Below are positions 54,566 through 62,253 of a DNA stretch of 64,000 nt, piece after piece. The translations under genes and the position numbers were made by a program. The DNA is from Catenibacillus scindens (lineage in GTDB: Bacteria > Bacillota > Clostridia > Lachnospirales > Lachnospiraceae), in contig NZ_JACHFW010000003.1 of the NCBI RefSeq assembly GCF_014202115.1, positions 230,582 through 294,581 of the forward strand, in the 5' to 3' direction. Within the stretch, counting starts at the first letter, position 1. The number at the start of each line of letters is the position of its first letter. Below the pieces are notes generated by a model that saw only the letters and a list, made by a program, of their open reading frames with translations, was not told the DNA's origin and ran no database searches.

Positions 54566-54692
54566 CCAAAGGTGGCTGTCTGCATTTATTCAATACATGA
54601 CTATTCTATTAGTCTCCTTATATCCTACTTTATCTTATTATTCAATGTTATATCTCCCTGAATGATATTGTGGGATAAAAAAGGATAATCTT

Positions 54693-54860
54693 ATGAATCC
54701 CAAACCATTAAAAGTTAAGGTGAGCATTACTCTCGATTCCAACCTTGTGGAAAAGATTATAGAAATGGCCAATGAAGATGACCGGAATTTTAGCCAATAC
54801 ATTAATTATGTATTAAAAGACTGGATTAAGCGGGAAACGGATACGGATGTTAAAGGTTGA
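54693..54860 (+). CDS. Ribbon-helix-helix (Arc-like) protein, 55 residues
   Basis: ATG 54693-54695 with AAAGGA nine bases upstream opens a 55-codon gene ending at TGA 54858-54860. The sequence has a beta strand LKVKVSITLDSN followed by two helices (LVEKIIEMANEDD and NFSQYINYVLKDWIKRET), the Arc/MetJ fold. Such proteins control plasmid copy number, mobilization or toxin-antitoxin genes. It follows the large palindrome, which could hold its operator. Confidence 0.75.
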   Translation: MNPKPLKVKVSITLDSNLVEKIIEMANEDDRNFSQYINYVLKDWIKRETDTDVKG

Positions 54861-54969
54861 TAAGCTAAAAGATTTTGTTTGCAAAATGTTCAAACGTATG
54901 AACATTTATTAATCAAAGTACAGGAGGCATCAGCGATAACAGATTATATTCCATAATACGCATCGGCGT

Positions 54970-55130
54970 ATAATCCGGAAGAAAGCCGGGTGACGCTAAA
55001 CAACAAATAAAATATTAGCAGTTCAATATTTTAATTAATGCCGGGAAGAATATGCATGACATTATAGCTGAAATGGGAATTAGTTTGGTAACATAGAAAC
55101 GAGTGTCAAAAAATAGTGATTGATATACAA
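54970..55130 (+). repeat. Decayed HTH-gene remnant, copy 2
   Basis: Reads DAKQQIKY, stop, then NAGKNMHDIIAEMGISLVT, stop, KRVSKN, matching copy 1 at 52090-52250 in order and content. Several in-frame stops show decay. The rest of 54861-55182 shows no gene. Confidence 0.5.
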
Positions 55131-55182
55131 TATAGTTAATTTAAAAATCTTTAGAAATATTCTATTTTTTATATATTCATTT

Positions 55183-55431
55183 TTATTGTATATCTGGTCG
55201 AATATTTTGAAACAATTCATCATAGGAACATTGAAAAACATAACGCAATGCAACAATGGTTTCGACAGGAATATTTAATTCCCCTGTTTCATAGCGTGAA
55301 TAATATGATCTGGTTATTTCAATATTTAATAAATTTAAACGGGCTACAACTTGCTCTTGAGTAAGTCGGCATTTCTTTCTGATTGTTCGTAAATTATTCC
55401 CTAATGTAGTCGTATTTCTTAGTTTTTGCAT
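55183..55431 (-). CDS. XRE-family regulator, paralogue A
   Basis: An 82-residue HTH protein: NNLRTIRKKCRLTQEQVVAR, LNIEITRSYYSRYETGELNI and VALRYVFQCSYDELF. About half its residues match the next gene (55518-55754), so the pair is a tandem duplication. The palindrome GCTCATTATAATGAGC lies 61 bases upstream and is a likely operator. Confidence 0.85.
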   Translation of the reverse strand: MQKLRNTTTLGNNLRTIRKKCRLTQEQVVARLNLLNIEITRSYYSRYETGELNIPVETIVALRYVFQCSYDELFQNIRPDIQ

Positions 55432-55491
55432 AAATATCTATCCCTATCGTTTTATCATAGGTTTAGTGTAAAGTACTTTTTAAAACGAATG

Positions 55492-55507
55492 GCTCATTAT
55501 AATGAGC
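55492..55507. promoter_or_regulatory. 16-bp operator palindrome, site 1
   Basis: GCTCATTATAATGAGC, a perfect palindrome upstream of the XRE gene that starts at 55431. A near-identical site (GCTCAGTATATTGAGC, 55822-55837) lies at the same distance from the other paralogue. Confidence 0.7.
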
Positions 55508-55517
55508 AATCAAACAG

Positions 55518-55754
55518 TTATTTTTCATCGTCAAAAAAATCTTCGTACGGGCATTGATATATTTTCTGTAAAGTCCTTATTGTATCTATCGGTACATTTA
55601 ACTCACCGGTTTCATAACGTGAATATTTACTTCTTGATATATCAATCCCTTGCAAATTTAAACGCGCAACAAGCTGATCTTGGGTAAGTTCATATCTTCT
55701 TCTTAATCGTCGTAAATTTGCCCCAAAATCGAACGTATTTATCAATTTCTGCAT
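55518..55754 (-). CDS. XRE-family regulator, paralogue B
   Basis: A 78-residue HTH protein (ANLRRLRRRYELTQDQLVAR, GIDISRSKYSRYETGELNVP, YQCPYEDFFDDEK) close to paralogue A. It is divergent from the third XRE gene at 55878. The operator-like palindrome at 55822-55837 lies in the shared intergenic region. Confidence 0.85.
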   Translation of the reverse strand: MQKLINTFDFGANLRRLRRRYELTQDQLVARLNLQGIDISRSKYSRYETGELNVPIDTIRTLQKIYQCPYEDFFDDEK

Positions 55755-55821
55755 AGAATCACCTTTATGCTCAATATAAGTTGCAATTATATATAATGTA
55801 TGTTAAAATCTTCAACAAAAG

Positions 55822-55837
55822 GCTCAGTATATTGAGC
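55822..55837. promoter_or_regulatory. 16-bp operator palindrome, site 2
   Basis: GCTCAGTATATTGAGC between divergent XRE genes, 68 bases from paralogue B and 41 from the next start. A weaker half-match GCTCAATATAAG lies near 55774. The consensus with site 1 is GCTCANTATANTGAGC. Confidence 0.7.
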
Positions 55838-55877
55838 AAATAGTACTTATTTATTTTGTGTTATTAGGTGATCTATA

Positions 55878-56201
55878 ATGAATGTTGTTGAGTGTATTGA
55901 AATGCTCCGAAACGAAAAAAATATGAGTTGGTACAAATTAGCACAGAAATCCGGCATAAGCCAGTCAACACTTTCAAATTTAATAAATAGAGGAAATTCC
56001 CCTTCCATAGATACATTGGGGAAAATATGTAATGGTTTAGGAATTAGTTTATCAGAGTTCTTCGCTATTATGGAAGGATTATCCATTTCTAGGCTTGATG
56101 AATGTAACGATTTGATACGGATGTATATGCTTTTAGGCATAAAAGAAAAAGAATATTTACATCAGACTATACGGCTTTTGATTATTCATAGTCAATCGTA
56201 A
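55878..56201 (+). CDS. XRE-family regulator (cI/Stl-like position)
   Basis: A 107-residue protein with an N-terminal HTH (MLRNEKNMSWYKLAQKSG, ISQSTLSNLINRGNSPSIDT, ICNGLGISLSEFFAIMEG) and a short C-terminal helical part. Divergent from the two XRE paralogues with an operator palindrome between, an arrangement like a phage or element switch. The target is inferred from context. Confidence 0.82.
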   Translation: MNVVECIEMLRNEKNMSWYKLAQKSGISQSTLSNLINRGNSPSIDTLGKICNGLGISLSEFFAIMEGLSISRLDECNDLIRMYMLLGIKEKEYLHQTIRLLIIHSQS

Positions 56202-56327
56202 ATATCCGTTTTGATTTTGACTTTTTTATAAATCGATGAAATGGCCTCGCTGTTAAAACAGCAAGGCCATTTGAGGCTAACAGAATTTACATTTTAAAGA
56301 ACAATGCTTATAATGTTTACTTGTTTG

Positions 56328-56678
56328 TTAATCTTTCAATTGTCTGATTTCTTTCTTTAACGCTTCGTTCTCACATTTTAATCTTTCATTTTCCTTGGAC
56401 AATTTAATATTATTCTCGCACTTCTGGCAACAATCCTGGGGAATACCTAAAATTTCACAAAGGGGTGCATCTAACAGTTTTGTAAGTTTTTCGGCAACGC
56501 TCGGAGCTATTCCGGATGTACCCTGCTTCCAACGTCTTACAGTGTCACGGGAAACACCGAATCGTTCCTCCAAAATTTTAGATTTAATTTTTTTCTCGCT
56601 ACAACGTTTCTTAAAAAATTTTCCAGAATTTACAATCCTTAAATGTTCTTCGTCGTATTTATTCTCTTTATACGCCAT
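56328..56678 (-). CDS. HTH protein with C-terminal coiled coil
   Basis: A 116-residue protein. HTH_XRE-like (about 30-80, KSKILEERFGVSRDTVRRWK and PSVAEKLTKLLDAPLCEILG), a CCQKCENN Cys cluster, and a Glu/Lys/Leu coiled coil (about 92-115). Convergent with the XRE gene at 55878. The 465-base gap to the next gene contains a terminator-like hairpin (56945-56976) and a possible tiny ORF (57030 region) but no clear gene. Confidence 0.75.
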   Translation of the reverse strand: MAYKENKYDEEHLRIVNSGKFFKKRCSEKKIKSKILEERFGVSRDTVRRWKQGTSGIAPSVAEKLTKLLDAPLCEILGIPQDCCQKCENNIKLSKENERLKCENEALKKEIRQLKD

Positions 56679-56944
56679 AATGATACCTCCTATTTCCTGC
56701 TAGCCAATAGCTATAGAAGGTTTTTAGACTTTCTTAGTAGGTTTTTAAAATGAGGGTGTGGTTTTTGAATAAAGTTTGGCCTACCTTGGCGCAAAGTGCA
56801 GATGTAGCCTCTAAAGATGGGGGAACACGGTGTTTTTTGAGTAAACACAACGTTAATAGAAGGGATATAGATGATGCGAAATTACAGATATAGATTAAAA
56901 ATATAGAAAAAGAACAAGTTATTGAAAATAAAACCATAAAATTT

Positions 56945-56976
56945 TAAAATGTGGCAGCATCTGCAACATTTTTTTT
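56945..56976 (+). terminator. Terminator-like hairpin
   Basis: AAAATGTGGCAG and CTGCAACATTTT with a CAT loop, followed by a T run of 8. It separates the regulatory half of the element from the replication and transfer half. Confidence 0.65.
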
Positions 56977-57143
56977 GATATAAAGATATTACAGCAAGCG
57001 CTTGTGTAAATTTTTTAAGGAGGTAAAAGTGAAAATAGTAAATTAAGTCCAAATTGACAATAAGACATACGAAAAAGGCTCAAGATCAAAACCATTCTCA
57101 TGACGTTTTGTGCCTGAGCGAAGCGAAAGGAAAGGATATAAAT

Positions 57144-57542
57144 ATGAATACGCAATTTATTGCTCAATGTTTCAAGGCTGCTTCTGATTCTATCATAAAT
57201 TTCATTATCGATTTTCAGGGAGGTATTGGTGATGAGGAAGATTTTGACGAATTGATGCGAAATGTGAACTGTAATAAAATCTATCTTCCTGTCAGCATTC
57301 AAGATATTGTAGATGGCTTCATAAAAAAATATCTGGAACCGATGGTCTTTGAACCGGAGACGGTTTTTGTTAAGAAACAGACCCTGGGATATGTTGATGA
57401 AGATGGCTGCCATCACATTGACGATGAGCGGGAAGTCGTAACTTTACTAGTTGAATTTATGCAAGTAAAAATGGAAACACAGGATGCATGGATGTCCACT
57501 GTGACCCATAGAATCCTGCCATTATTATTCGAGGAAAGGTGA
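57144..57542 (+). CDS. Hypothetical element protein, 132 residues
   Basis: Start ATG 57144 with GGAAAGGAT upstream. An acidic soluble protein (FQGGIGDEEDFDELMRNVN, YVDEDGCHHIDDEREVV) of no family I recognise. First gene of the replication and transfer operon, so possibly an accessory replication or anti-host factor. A short hairpin (GGCTCAAGA...GTGCCTGAGC) lies in its leader. Confidence 0.6.
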   Translation: MNTQFIAQCFKAASDSIINFIIDFQGGIGDEEDFDELMRNVNCNKIYLPVSIQDIVDGFIKKYLEPMVFEPETVFVKKQTLGYVDEDGCHHIDDEREVVTLLVEFMQVKMETQDAWMSTVTHRILPLLFEER

Positions 57543-57553
57543 TACTTTATGCT

Positions 57554-57652
57554 GAGGATACGCTCCCCCACATGATACATATAGATACAGCCGCCGGGCT
57601 GTTGGCCCAGCCCGGCGGCATCCCCAAAATACCCGATAATTATGCGGATACC
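57554..57652 (+). repeat. Repeated GC-rich hairpin unit, copy 1
   Basis: GGATACG...CAGCCGCCGGGCTGTTGGCCCAGCCCGG-type unit: stem CCGCCGGGCTG (57591-57601)/CAGCCCGGCGG (57608-57618), then ATCCCCAAAATACCCGATAA and TGCGGATAC. It matches copy 2 (59876-59970) base for base over most of its length. A 43-codon frame (57572-57703) runs through it, without a ribosome site. Confidence 0.75.
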
Positions 57653-57708
57653 CTGATGAACAAGGTTATTATATCGCATACTCCGCAACATGAAAAGAGG
57701 TGATTGCT

Positions 57709-58080
57709 ATGCCGCGTATTAACAGTATACTCATCCGTAAATATTTCGATCTGAATAAGATCCTTAATGACCCGGCGATGATCTTACAGAAAATTTCCGA
57801 AAAAAAGGAATATAAAGACGGAAAATACACGGACAAAGTCGTGGGTTACAAGTATGACTGTGTGGAAACGATGAACTTCGATCATTTATCCGTTTACGTA
57901 GAGGGGGATATTCCACTGATGACGAACGAACGCCTCCAAGAACTGCGTTTGAGAGGGGAAAAAGTCTGGGTAGAGTTTGAACAGCCCCTCATTATGGCAT
58001 ACTACAATGGCCAGACGGATTCCATCGTTGATACGATCAAAGCCAAAGGTATCCATCTTGTCGAAACTGATGACGTATAA
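57709..58080 (+). CDS. Hypothetical element protein, 123 residues
   Basis: ATG 57709 with AAGAGGTG upstream. A soluble protein (PRINSILIRKYFDLNKILND, ERLQELRLRGEKVWVEFEQP) of no recognised family. A conserved-looking gene in the transfer operon; the role is unknown. A hairpin (GGGAAGGC/GCCTTCCC, 58085-58105) separates it from the next gene. Confidence 0.6.
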   Translation: MPRINSILIRKYFDLNKILNDPAMILQKISEKKEYKDGKYTDKVVGYKYDCVETMNFDHLSVYVEGDIPLMTNERLQELRLRGEKVWVEFEQPLIMAYYNGQTDSIVDTIKAKGIHLVETDDV

Positions 58081-58084
58081 AAAC

Positions 58085-58105
58085 GGGAAGGCCCAGAGCC
58101 TTCCC
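58085..58105 (+). terminator. Short hairpin in the transfer operon
   Basis: GGGAAGGC (58085-58092) and GCCTTCCC (58098-58105) with a 5-base loop, a possible weak terminator or processing site. Confidence 0.5.
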
Positions 58106-58128
58106 AAACCTTTATAGGAGTTGATTGT

Positions 58129-58815
58129 ATGATGAGATATCAATACTTTTTTATGGGAATCTTATTTAGTTTATGTATTGCTGTTTTAGGGGTATACCTA
58201 TACTTTTTTGTTACCCATGCAGAATTGCGAAAAAACACAAAGGATCTGATAATGGATTTCGGCAAAGTTTTCGGTAAGGCCCTCCGGCTTCTGGGTAAAG
58301 GTCTGGCGGTACTTGCCAAGTGGGTTTATGAGGAGGCTACCGGGAATGACTGGCCCGGCACGGAAGCCAACGGGGAAATTATCCTGACGATAGAAGAAGT
58401 CCACCGACTCATTGAACTCTTTGGGAAATATCTGTATGTACTTCCTGTATTGGTGAAGTATGAACCCAATGCCAAAGGAGCTTTGTGGATAAAATTGAAA
58501 GCCATTGGCTACCTGGAACATTTAAAGGATCTCCCGGTAGAACAGTTAAAAGCCATAGCTATACATATCGTCCAGAGTTTTTATCTGGAAGTCCGGGGGT
58601 TTACGCCGCCGGTGTATATCCTGTCCATATCCCCACAAGGTCTTACTTTTGCCATCCCCTTATCTGAGGAAGGAAGAAAATATCTGGAAAAGGTGACCCA
58701 GATGATCCGGGAACAGGAAAAAATACAGGAAGCTGCGGAACCCGAAGCCTTATCCGAGGAAATCCCGCCATTGGAAGAAGATCCAACAGAGGACAAAGAT
58801 GATCCTCGGGTATAA
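58129..58815 (+). CDS. Single-pass membrane protein linked to the FtsK-like ATPase
   Basis: A 228-residue protein with one N-terminal membrane helix (about 6-28, FFMGILFSLCIAVLGVYLYF), a cytoplasmic body and an acidic C-terminus (EALSEEIPPLEEDPTEDKDD). Its end overlaps the FtsK-like gene by 17 bases. In mobilizable elements such a protein often tethers the coupling ATPase to the membrane; that role is inference. Confidence 0.65.
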   Translation: MMRYQYFFMGILFSLCIAVLGVYLYFFVTHAELRKNTKDLIMDFGKVFGKALRLLGKGLAVLAKWVYEEATGNDWPGTEANGEIILTIEEVHRLIELFGKYLYVLPVLVKYEPNAKGALWIKLKAIGYLEHLKDLPVEQLKAIAIHIVQSFYLEVRGFTPPVYILSISPQGLTFAIPLSEEGRKYLEKVTQMIREQEKIQEAAEPEALSEEIPPLEEDPTEDKDDPRV

Positions 58816-59593
58816 AAGAGAAGCTTACAGTGGCCTGGGCATTAAAATCCCTGCCCGGGCTACCCTTCCAAAGAAACACACGCACATCCTGCTTGCCGGG
58901 AAAAGCGGTTCAGGCAAAAGTCTGACAGGGTTATGGTATATCTGGCAGATCTTGCGTAAACATGAAGGGCTTTTATGGATCGCTGATTTCAAAGGCGGGG
59001 AAGAATATGAAGCGCTTGAGGGAAGCCGTAATTATGCATCCGGGCAGGACGCCGTGGATATGATCCACCGGTATTATGAGTTTTTCTGCGCTGTGCGCCA
59101 GAACCGGATCAGGCTTCCACAATACCATGCCTTGTTTATTGAGGAATGGATGGGGCTGCTGACCTGGATGGAAGTGAAAGAGCCAAAAGAGAAAAAGCGG
59201 CTCATGGCAGAAACCGGTGAGATTTTAGCTTTGGGCCGTGGCCTGAACTGCGGATTGATCTTAACTATACAGAGGGCTGACGCCGCTATGTTTTCCAACG
59301 GCAGCCGGGAGCAATTCCAATGTATCATCAATCTGGGCCGTTGCACCAGCGAAGCCTTTAAGATGCTTGGGTTTGCAGCCGCAGCAGCATTAGAGGAAAA
59401 CCCTACAGCTGCCTATAAGCCCGGCGAAGGTTTAGCCCTGATTGACGGGCAGGGGGATGTGGAGGAGATTATTGTCCCAAAGATCAATAACAGCGGTGAA
59501 ATGCTGAGGCAGATCCGTTACTATCTGGACAGGGAGCCGGATCTGGATTCGCTGGCCCGGGAAGCTGCCATAGGCAGCGGCCCGGGGCTGTGA
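58799..59593 (+). CDS. FtsK/TcpA-like coupling ATPase
   Basis: A 264-residue P-loop ATPase: Walker A LLAGKSGSGKSLTGLW (about 31-46), a LLWIADFKGGEEYEAL second motif, Walker B HALFIEEWMGLL (about 110-121), and an arginine-finger-like region. It is short for FtsK, matching the compact coupling proteins of mobilizable elements. It should feed the Rep-bound single strand to a conjugation pore supplied in trans. Confidence 0.82.
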   Translation: MILGYKREAYSGLGIKIPARATLPKKHTHILLAGKSGSGKSLTGLWYIWQILRKHEGLLWIADFKGGEEYEALEGSRNYASGQDAVDMIHRYYEFFCAVRQNRIRLPQYHALFIEEWMGLLTWMEVKEPKEKKRLMAETGEILALGRGLNCGLILTIQRADAAMFSNGSREQFQCIINLGRCTSEAFKMLGFAAAAALEENPTAAYKPGEGLALIDGQGDVEEIIVPKINNSGEMLRQIRYYLDREPDLDSLAREAAIGSGPGL

Positions 59594-59607
59594 GGCCAGT
59601 ATCCGGG

Positions 59608-59642
59608 GTGCCTCGACAGGTGAGTATTACCTGTCGAGGCAC
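59608..59642 (+). other. Candidate rolling-circle origin hairpin with GAGTATTAC nonamer
   Basis: Perfect 14-bp arms GTGCCTCGACAGGT (59608-59621) and ACCTGTCGAGGCAC (59629-59642) enclose a 7-base loop GAGTATT. Loop plus the first arm bases read GAGTATTAC, which differs by one base from the circovirus origin nonamer TAGTATTAC, nicked after TATT in that group. It lies between the coupling ATPase gene and the rep operon, where an origin would be expected. No other hairpin in the element has this layout. Confidence 0.75.
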
Positions 59643-59875
59643 AATCAAGGAAGCAAGATTAAAAAAACCCAGGAAAATCAAGGCTTTAAGGCAAAGAAAA
59701 GACTGTTCGCCTTATCTGCACAAAGCGAACAGAGGGTTATTGATCCAAAAGATTTTGTTAAGTAAAAAGCTAAAAATGTTAACCCATTGGCAATGGAAGC
59801 TCTGAAACAAGTTTCCTATAATTAGTAGCAAGAACAGGGAACACAAAGTTCCCAGGGAAAGGAGGACATCCCAAT

Positions 59876-59970
59876 AAGGATACGGTCACCGACAAAATAG
59901 TAAAGGCAGCCGCCGGGCTGTTGCAGCAGCCCGGCAGCATCCAGAGTTACCCGACAACCTTGCGGATACA
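59876..59970 (+). repeat. Repeated GC-rich hairpin unit, copy 2
   Basis: GGATACGGTCACC, then GCCGGGCTG (59912-59920)/CAGCCCGGC (59927-59935) with TTGCAG loop, then ATCCAGAGTTACCCGACAA and TGCGGATAC, matching copy 1. Here the unit lies in the same frame as the following gene but upstream of its ATG. The 59643-59875 stretch holds no gene. Confidence 0.75.
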
Positions 59971-60028
59971 TCCCCGAACAGGAAAAGTATACCGCATCTT
60001 CGATGATTTTGAAAGGAGTAAAAATTCC

Positions 60029-60715
60029 ATGGAGGAAAAAACACCGAAGATAAAAAAAATAGAAAAGCAGCTCCCTTCCTTAATGAGCGCTCCTGTAGAA
60101 GCAGGTATAGAACAGTTTGAAATGATCTGTAAAGGCATTGACTATGCCTGGAAGCAGTCAGAACAATACCGGCTATCCATCGCAAAAGCCCTGAGTTACA
60201 TCCAGAACCATAAGCTGTACCGGTACGCAGGCTATAAATCTTTTTCAGCCTTTGTAAAAGAGCGGTTCCATTATGGACGGACAACCTTTTTCAATTATGT
60301 GAAGGTCTGTCGGATGTTTGGCATTTGCGACCCGCAGACCAACGATTGTATGGATATTCAGCCGGAATATCAGAAGTACAGCATTTCCCAACTCATTGCC
60401 CTGAGTAATCTTCCGAAGGAGGTTTGGGGGAAAGCCCGGCCTGAAATGTCTGTAAGAGAGATCCAGAAGCTCCATCGGCAACCCAAGCCCCGGACAGCGG
60501 GAAAAAAAGCGGAAAAGGAAACTTCCCGCCGGACAAGGATAAAGAAACTGAAAGGGGTGGAGATTTCTCTGGAAGATCTCCCAGAAGAACTTTGGACATC
60601 GGTAACACAGGCGATCCGGCAGATCAATGAGAAATATCCAAACGCATCAATCAAAAGGATCACGGCATCGGTTCAATATGAATTAAAGGAGGACGATACT
60701 CATGAAGAAATCTGA
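60029..60715 (+). CDS. Element DNA-binding protein, 228 residues
   Basis: ATG 60029 with AAAGGAG ten bases upstream; a TTG at 59921 would extend into the repeat unit and is rejected. Contains YKSFSAFVKERFHYGRTTFF, a helix-turn-helix-like segment, a basic stretch (PKPRTAGKKAEKETSRRTRI) and C-terminal helices. The gene overlaps rep by 14 bases. It is probably a replication or transfer accessory; the family is not recognised. Confidence 0.65.
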   Translation: MEEKTPKIKKIEKQLPSLMSAPVEAGIEQFEMICKGIDYAWKQSEQYRLSIAKALSYIQNHKLYRYAGYKSFSAFVKERFHYGRTTFFNYVKVCRMFGICDPQTNDCMDIQPEYQKYSISQLIALSNLPKEVWGKARPEMSVREIQKLHRQPKPRTAGKKAEKETSRRTRIKKLKGVEISLEDLPEELWTSVTQAIRQINEKYPNASIKRITASVQYELKEDDTHEEI

Positions 60716-61796
60716 TACTACTAATACAACAAACAAGAAAAAAGATATACAGGCGCTGAATGGTCAACGCCACTCTTATCAAATCACCATTAACCACCCC
60801 AAGGAAAAGGGATGGGATCACCACCGGATCAAGGAAGTGCTTGTTACAGGCTTTAGCACAGTGCGCTACTTCTGCATGGCTGATGAAATCGGTGGAGAAA
60901 CAGGGACTTACCATACCCACATTTATGTATGTTTTACATCCCGTGTCCGTTTCAGCACCGTTAAGAAGCATTTCCCGGAAGCCCATATTGAAGCTGCCCA
61001 TGGAAGTGTCCAGTCCAACATAGATTATATTAGGAAAGCGGGGAAATGGGAGGATACCGAAAAAGCGGAGACTTCTGTAGAGGCCTCCTTTGAAGAATGG
61101 GGAACCATTCCTATTCAGAAGGGAAAAAGACAAGACATGGAGGAACTTTATGAACTGGTCAAAGCCGGATATAGCAATGCGGAGATTATTGCTATAAACA
61201 ACGACTATATATTAAACATCGACAAAATAGATAAAGTTCGCACCACGCTCCTGGTAGAAAAGTACAAAAACACCCGCCGCCTGAACCTGAAAGTAACTTA
61301 TATCAGCGGAGCTACAGGAATGGGAAAAACAAGAAGTGTCCTGGACATTTTTGGGGACTCAAATGTCTATCGGGTTACTGAATACAAAAATCCATTCGAT
61401 CAATATGAGTGCCAATTTGTGATGGTCTTTGAGGAGTTTCGGAGCAGTCTAAAAATATCGGATATGCTTAATTATTGTGATATATATCCTGTGACACTTG
61501 GGGCAAGGTATTCAAACCGTATAGGGTGTTATGAGTATGTTTACATAACATCAAATATAAGCTTGGAAGAACAATACCCGGAAGTCCAGCAGGACAGCCC
61601 GGAAACATGGAAAGCGTTCCTGCGGCGGATCCATGAAGTGCAGATCTACCAGGAGGATGGCAGAATCCGGGTCTATGACAGCGTAGAAAAATATTTGCGC
61701 CGTGACGAAGATTTTCGGGTTATCCAACCGGGAGAAATGAACCCATTTTTACAGGAAAAAGAAAATCCAGAGAGCGACATGGAGGTAGAAGAATGA
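60702..61796 (+). CDS. CRESS-type Rep: HUH endonuclease plus SF3 helicase
   Basis: A 364-residue protein. HUH domain (about 20-120): motif I HSYQITINHP, motif II GTYHTHIYVCF (His-x-His metal site), motif III YIRKAGKW (catalytic Tyr). SF3 helicase (about 195-320): Walker A SGATGMGKTRS, Walker B FVMVFEEFR, motif C YVYITSN. This is the domain order of circovirus/geminivirus Reps and bacterial pCRESS plasmids. It should nick one strand at the origin, remain attached through Tyr and unwind DNA, acting as replication initiator or relaxase. ATG 60702 has AAAGGAGG nine bases upstream. Confidence 0.9.
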   Translation: MKKSDTTNTTNKKKDIQALNGQRHSYQITINHPKEKGWDHHRIKEVLVTGFSTVRYFCMADEIGGETGTYHTHIYVCFTSRVRFSTVKKHFPEAHIEAAHGSVQSNIDYIRKAGKWEDTEKAETSVEASFEEWGTIPIQKGKRQDMEELYELVKAGYSNAEIIAINNDYILNIDKIDKVRTTLLVEKYKNTRRLNLKVTYISGATGMGKTRSVLDIFGDSNVYRVTEYKNPFDQYECQFVMVFEEFRSSLKISDMLNYCDIYPVTLGARYSNRIGCYEYVYITSNISLEEQYPEVQQDSPETWKAFLRRIHEVQIYQEDGRIRVYDSVEKYLRRDEDFRVIQPGEMNPFLQEKENPESDMEVEE

Positions 61797-62212
61797 ATAC
61801 GAAAGATGGATGGAAGCCAGAAAATAGCGGTGATCAGGATGAGATCCGCCTGGAAGGTGTCATCGGGCTTCACAGATGCTATGACTGGAAGCCTTATAGT
61901 TATCATCGCCTTATGCGGATCCTTGCAGAGAATGGTTTAAAGGCAGAAAATCTCTGGCAGGGATATAAGGCCAATAGAAACCCCGGTTATCGTGAGCTGT
62001 ACCGGATCGTCCGGGTTTCTGATGGGGAAGTCATAAAAGATGTGATCGATCTGAACGGGATGCGGAGAGCTTTTGCGGCTCTGGATATTCCTTTAGAGGA
62101 TGAAAAGACCCTGGCCGGGAAAACGGTTTCACGTTCCGGGAGAAACCGGCAGACAGAGGCATTTTTACAGTTTATTCGTAATATATCCTCTGACTCAGGG
62201 GGAGAAAAATAG
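61793..62212 (+). CDS. Hypothetical element protein, 139 residues
   Basis: Overlaps the rep stop by four bases (ATGA). A charged protein with WKPYSYHRLMRILAENGLKA and GYRELYRIVRVSDGEVI; no family recognised. In the same operon as rep and just upstream of the integrase, so probably a replication or excision accessory. Confidence 0.6.
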   Translation: MNTKDGWKPENSGDQDEIRLEGVIGLHRCYDWKPYSYHRLMRILAENGLKAENLWQGYKANRNPGYRELYRIVRVSDGEVIKDVIDLNGMRRAFAALDIPLEDEKTLAGKTVSRSGRNRQTEAFLQFIRNISSDSGGEK

Positions 62213-62253
62213 TTAAAAAAATAATTCTGACCAAGGAGCAGAAAAAAACTTAT

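Noticed and set aside
56734..56937. A 67-codon minus-strand frame in the element's intergenic region
   Set aside because: It has a hydrophobic low-complexity composition, no ribosome site and lies in an AT-rich regulatory region.
59921..60028. TTG start extending the element DNA-binding protein
   Set aside because: It lies inside the repeated hairpin unit, while ATG 60029 has AAAGGAG at good spacing.
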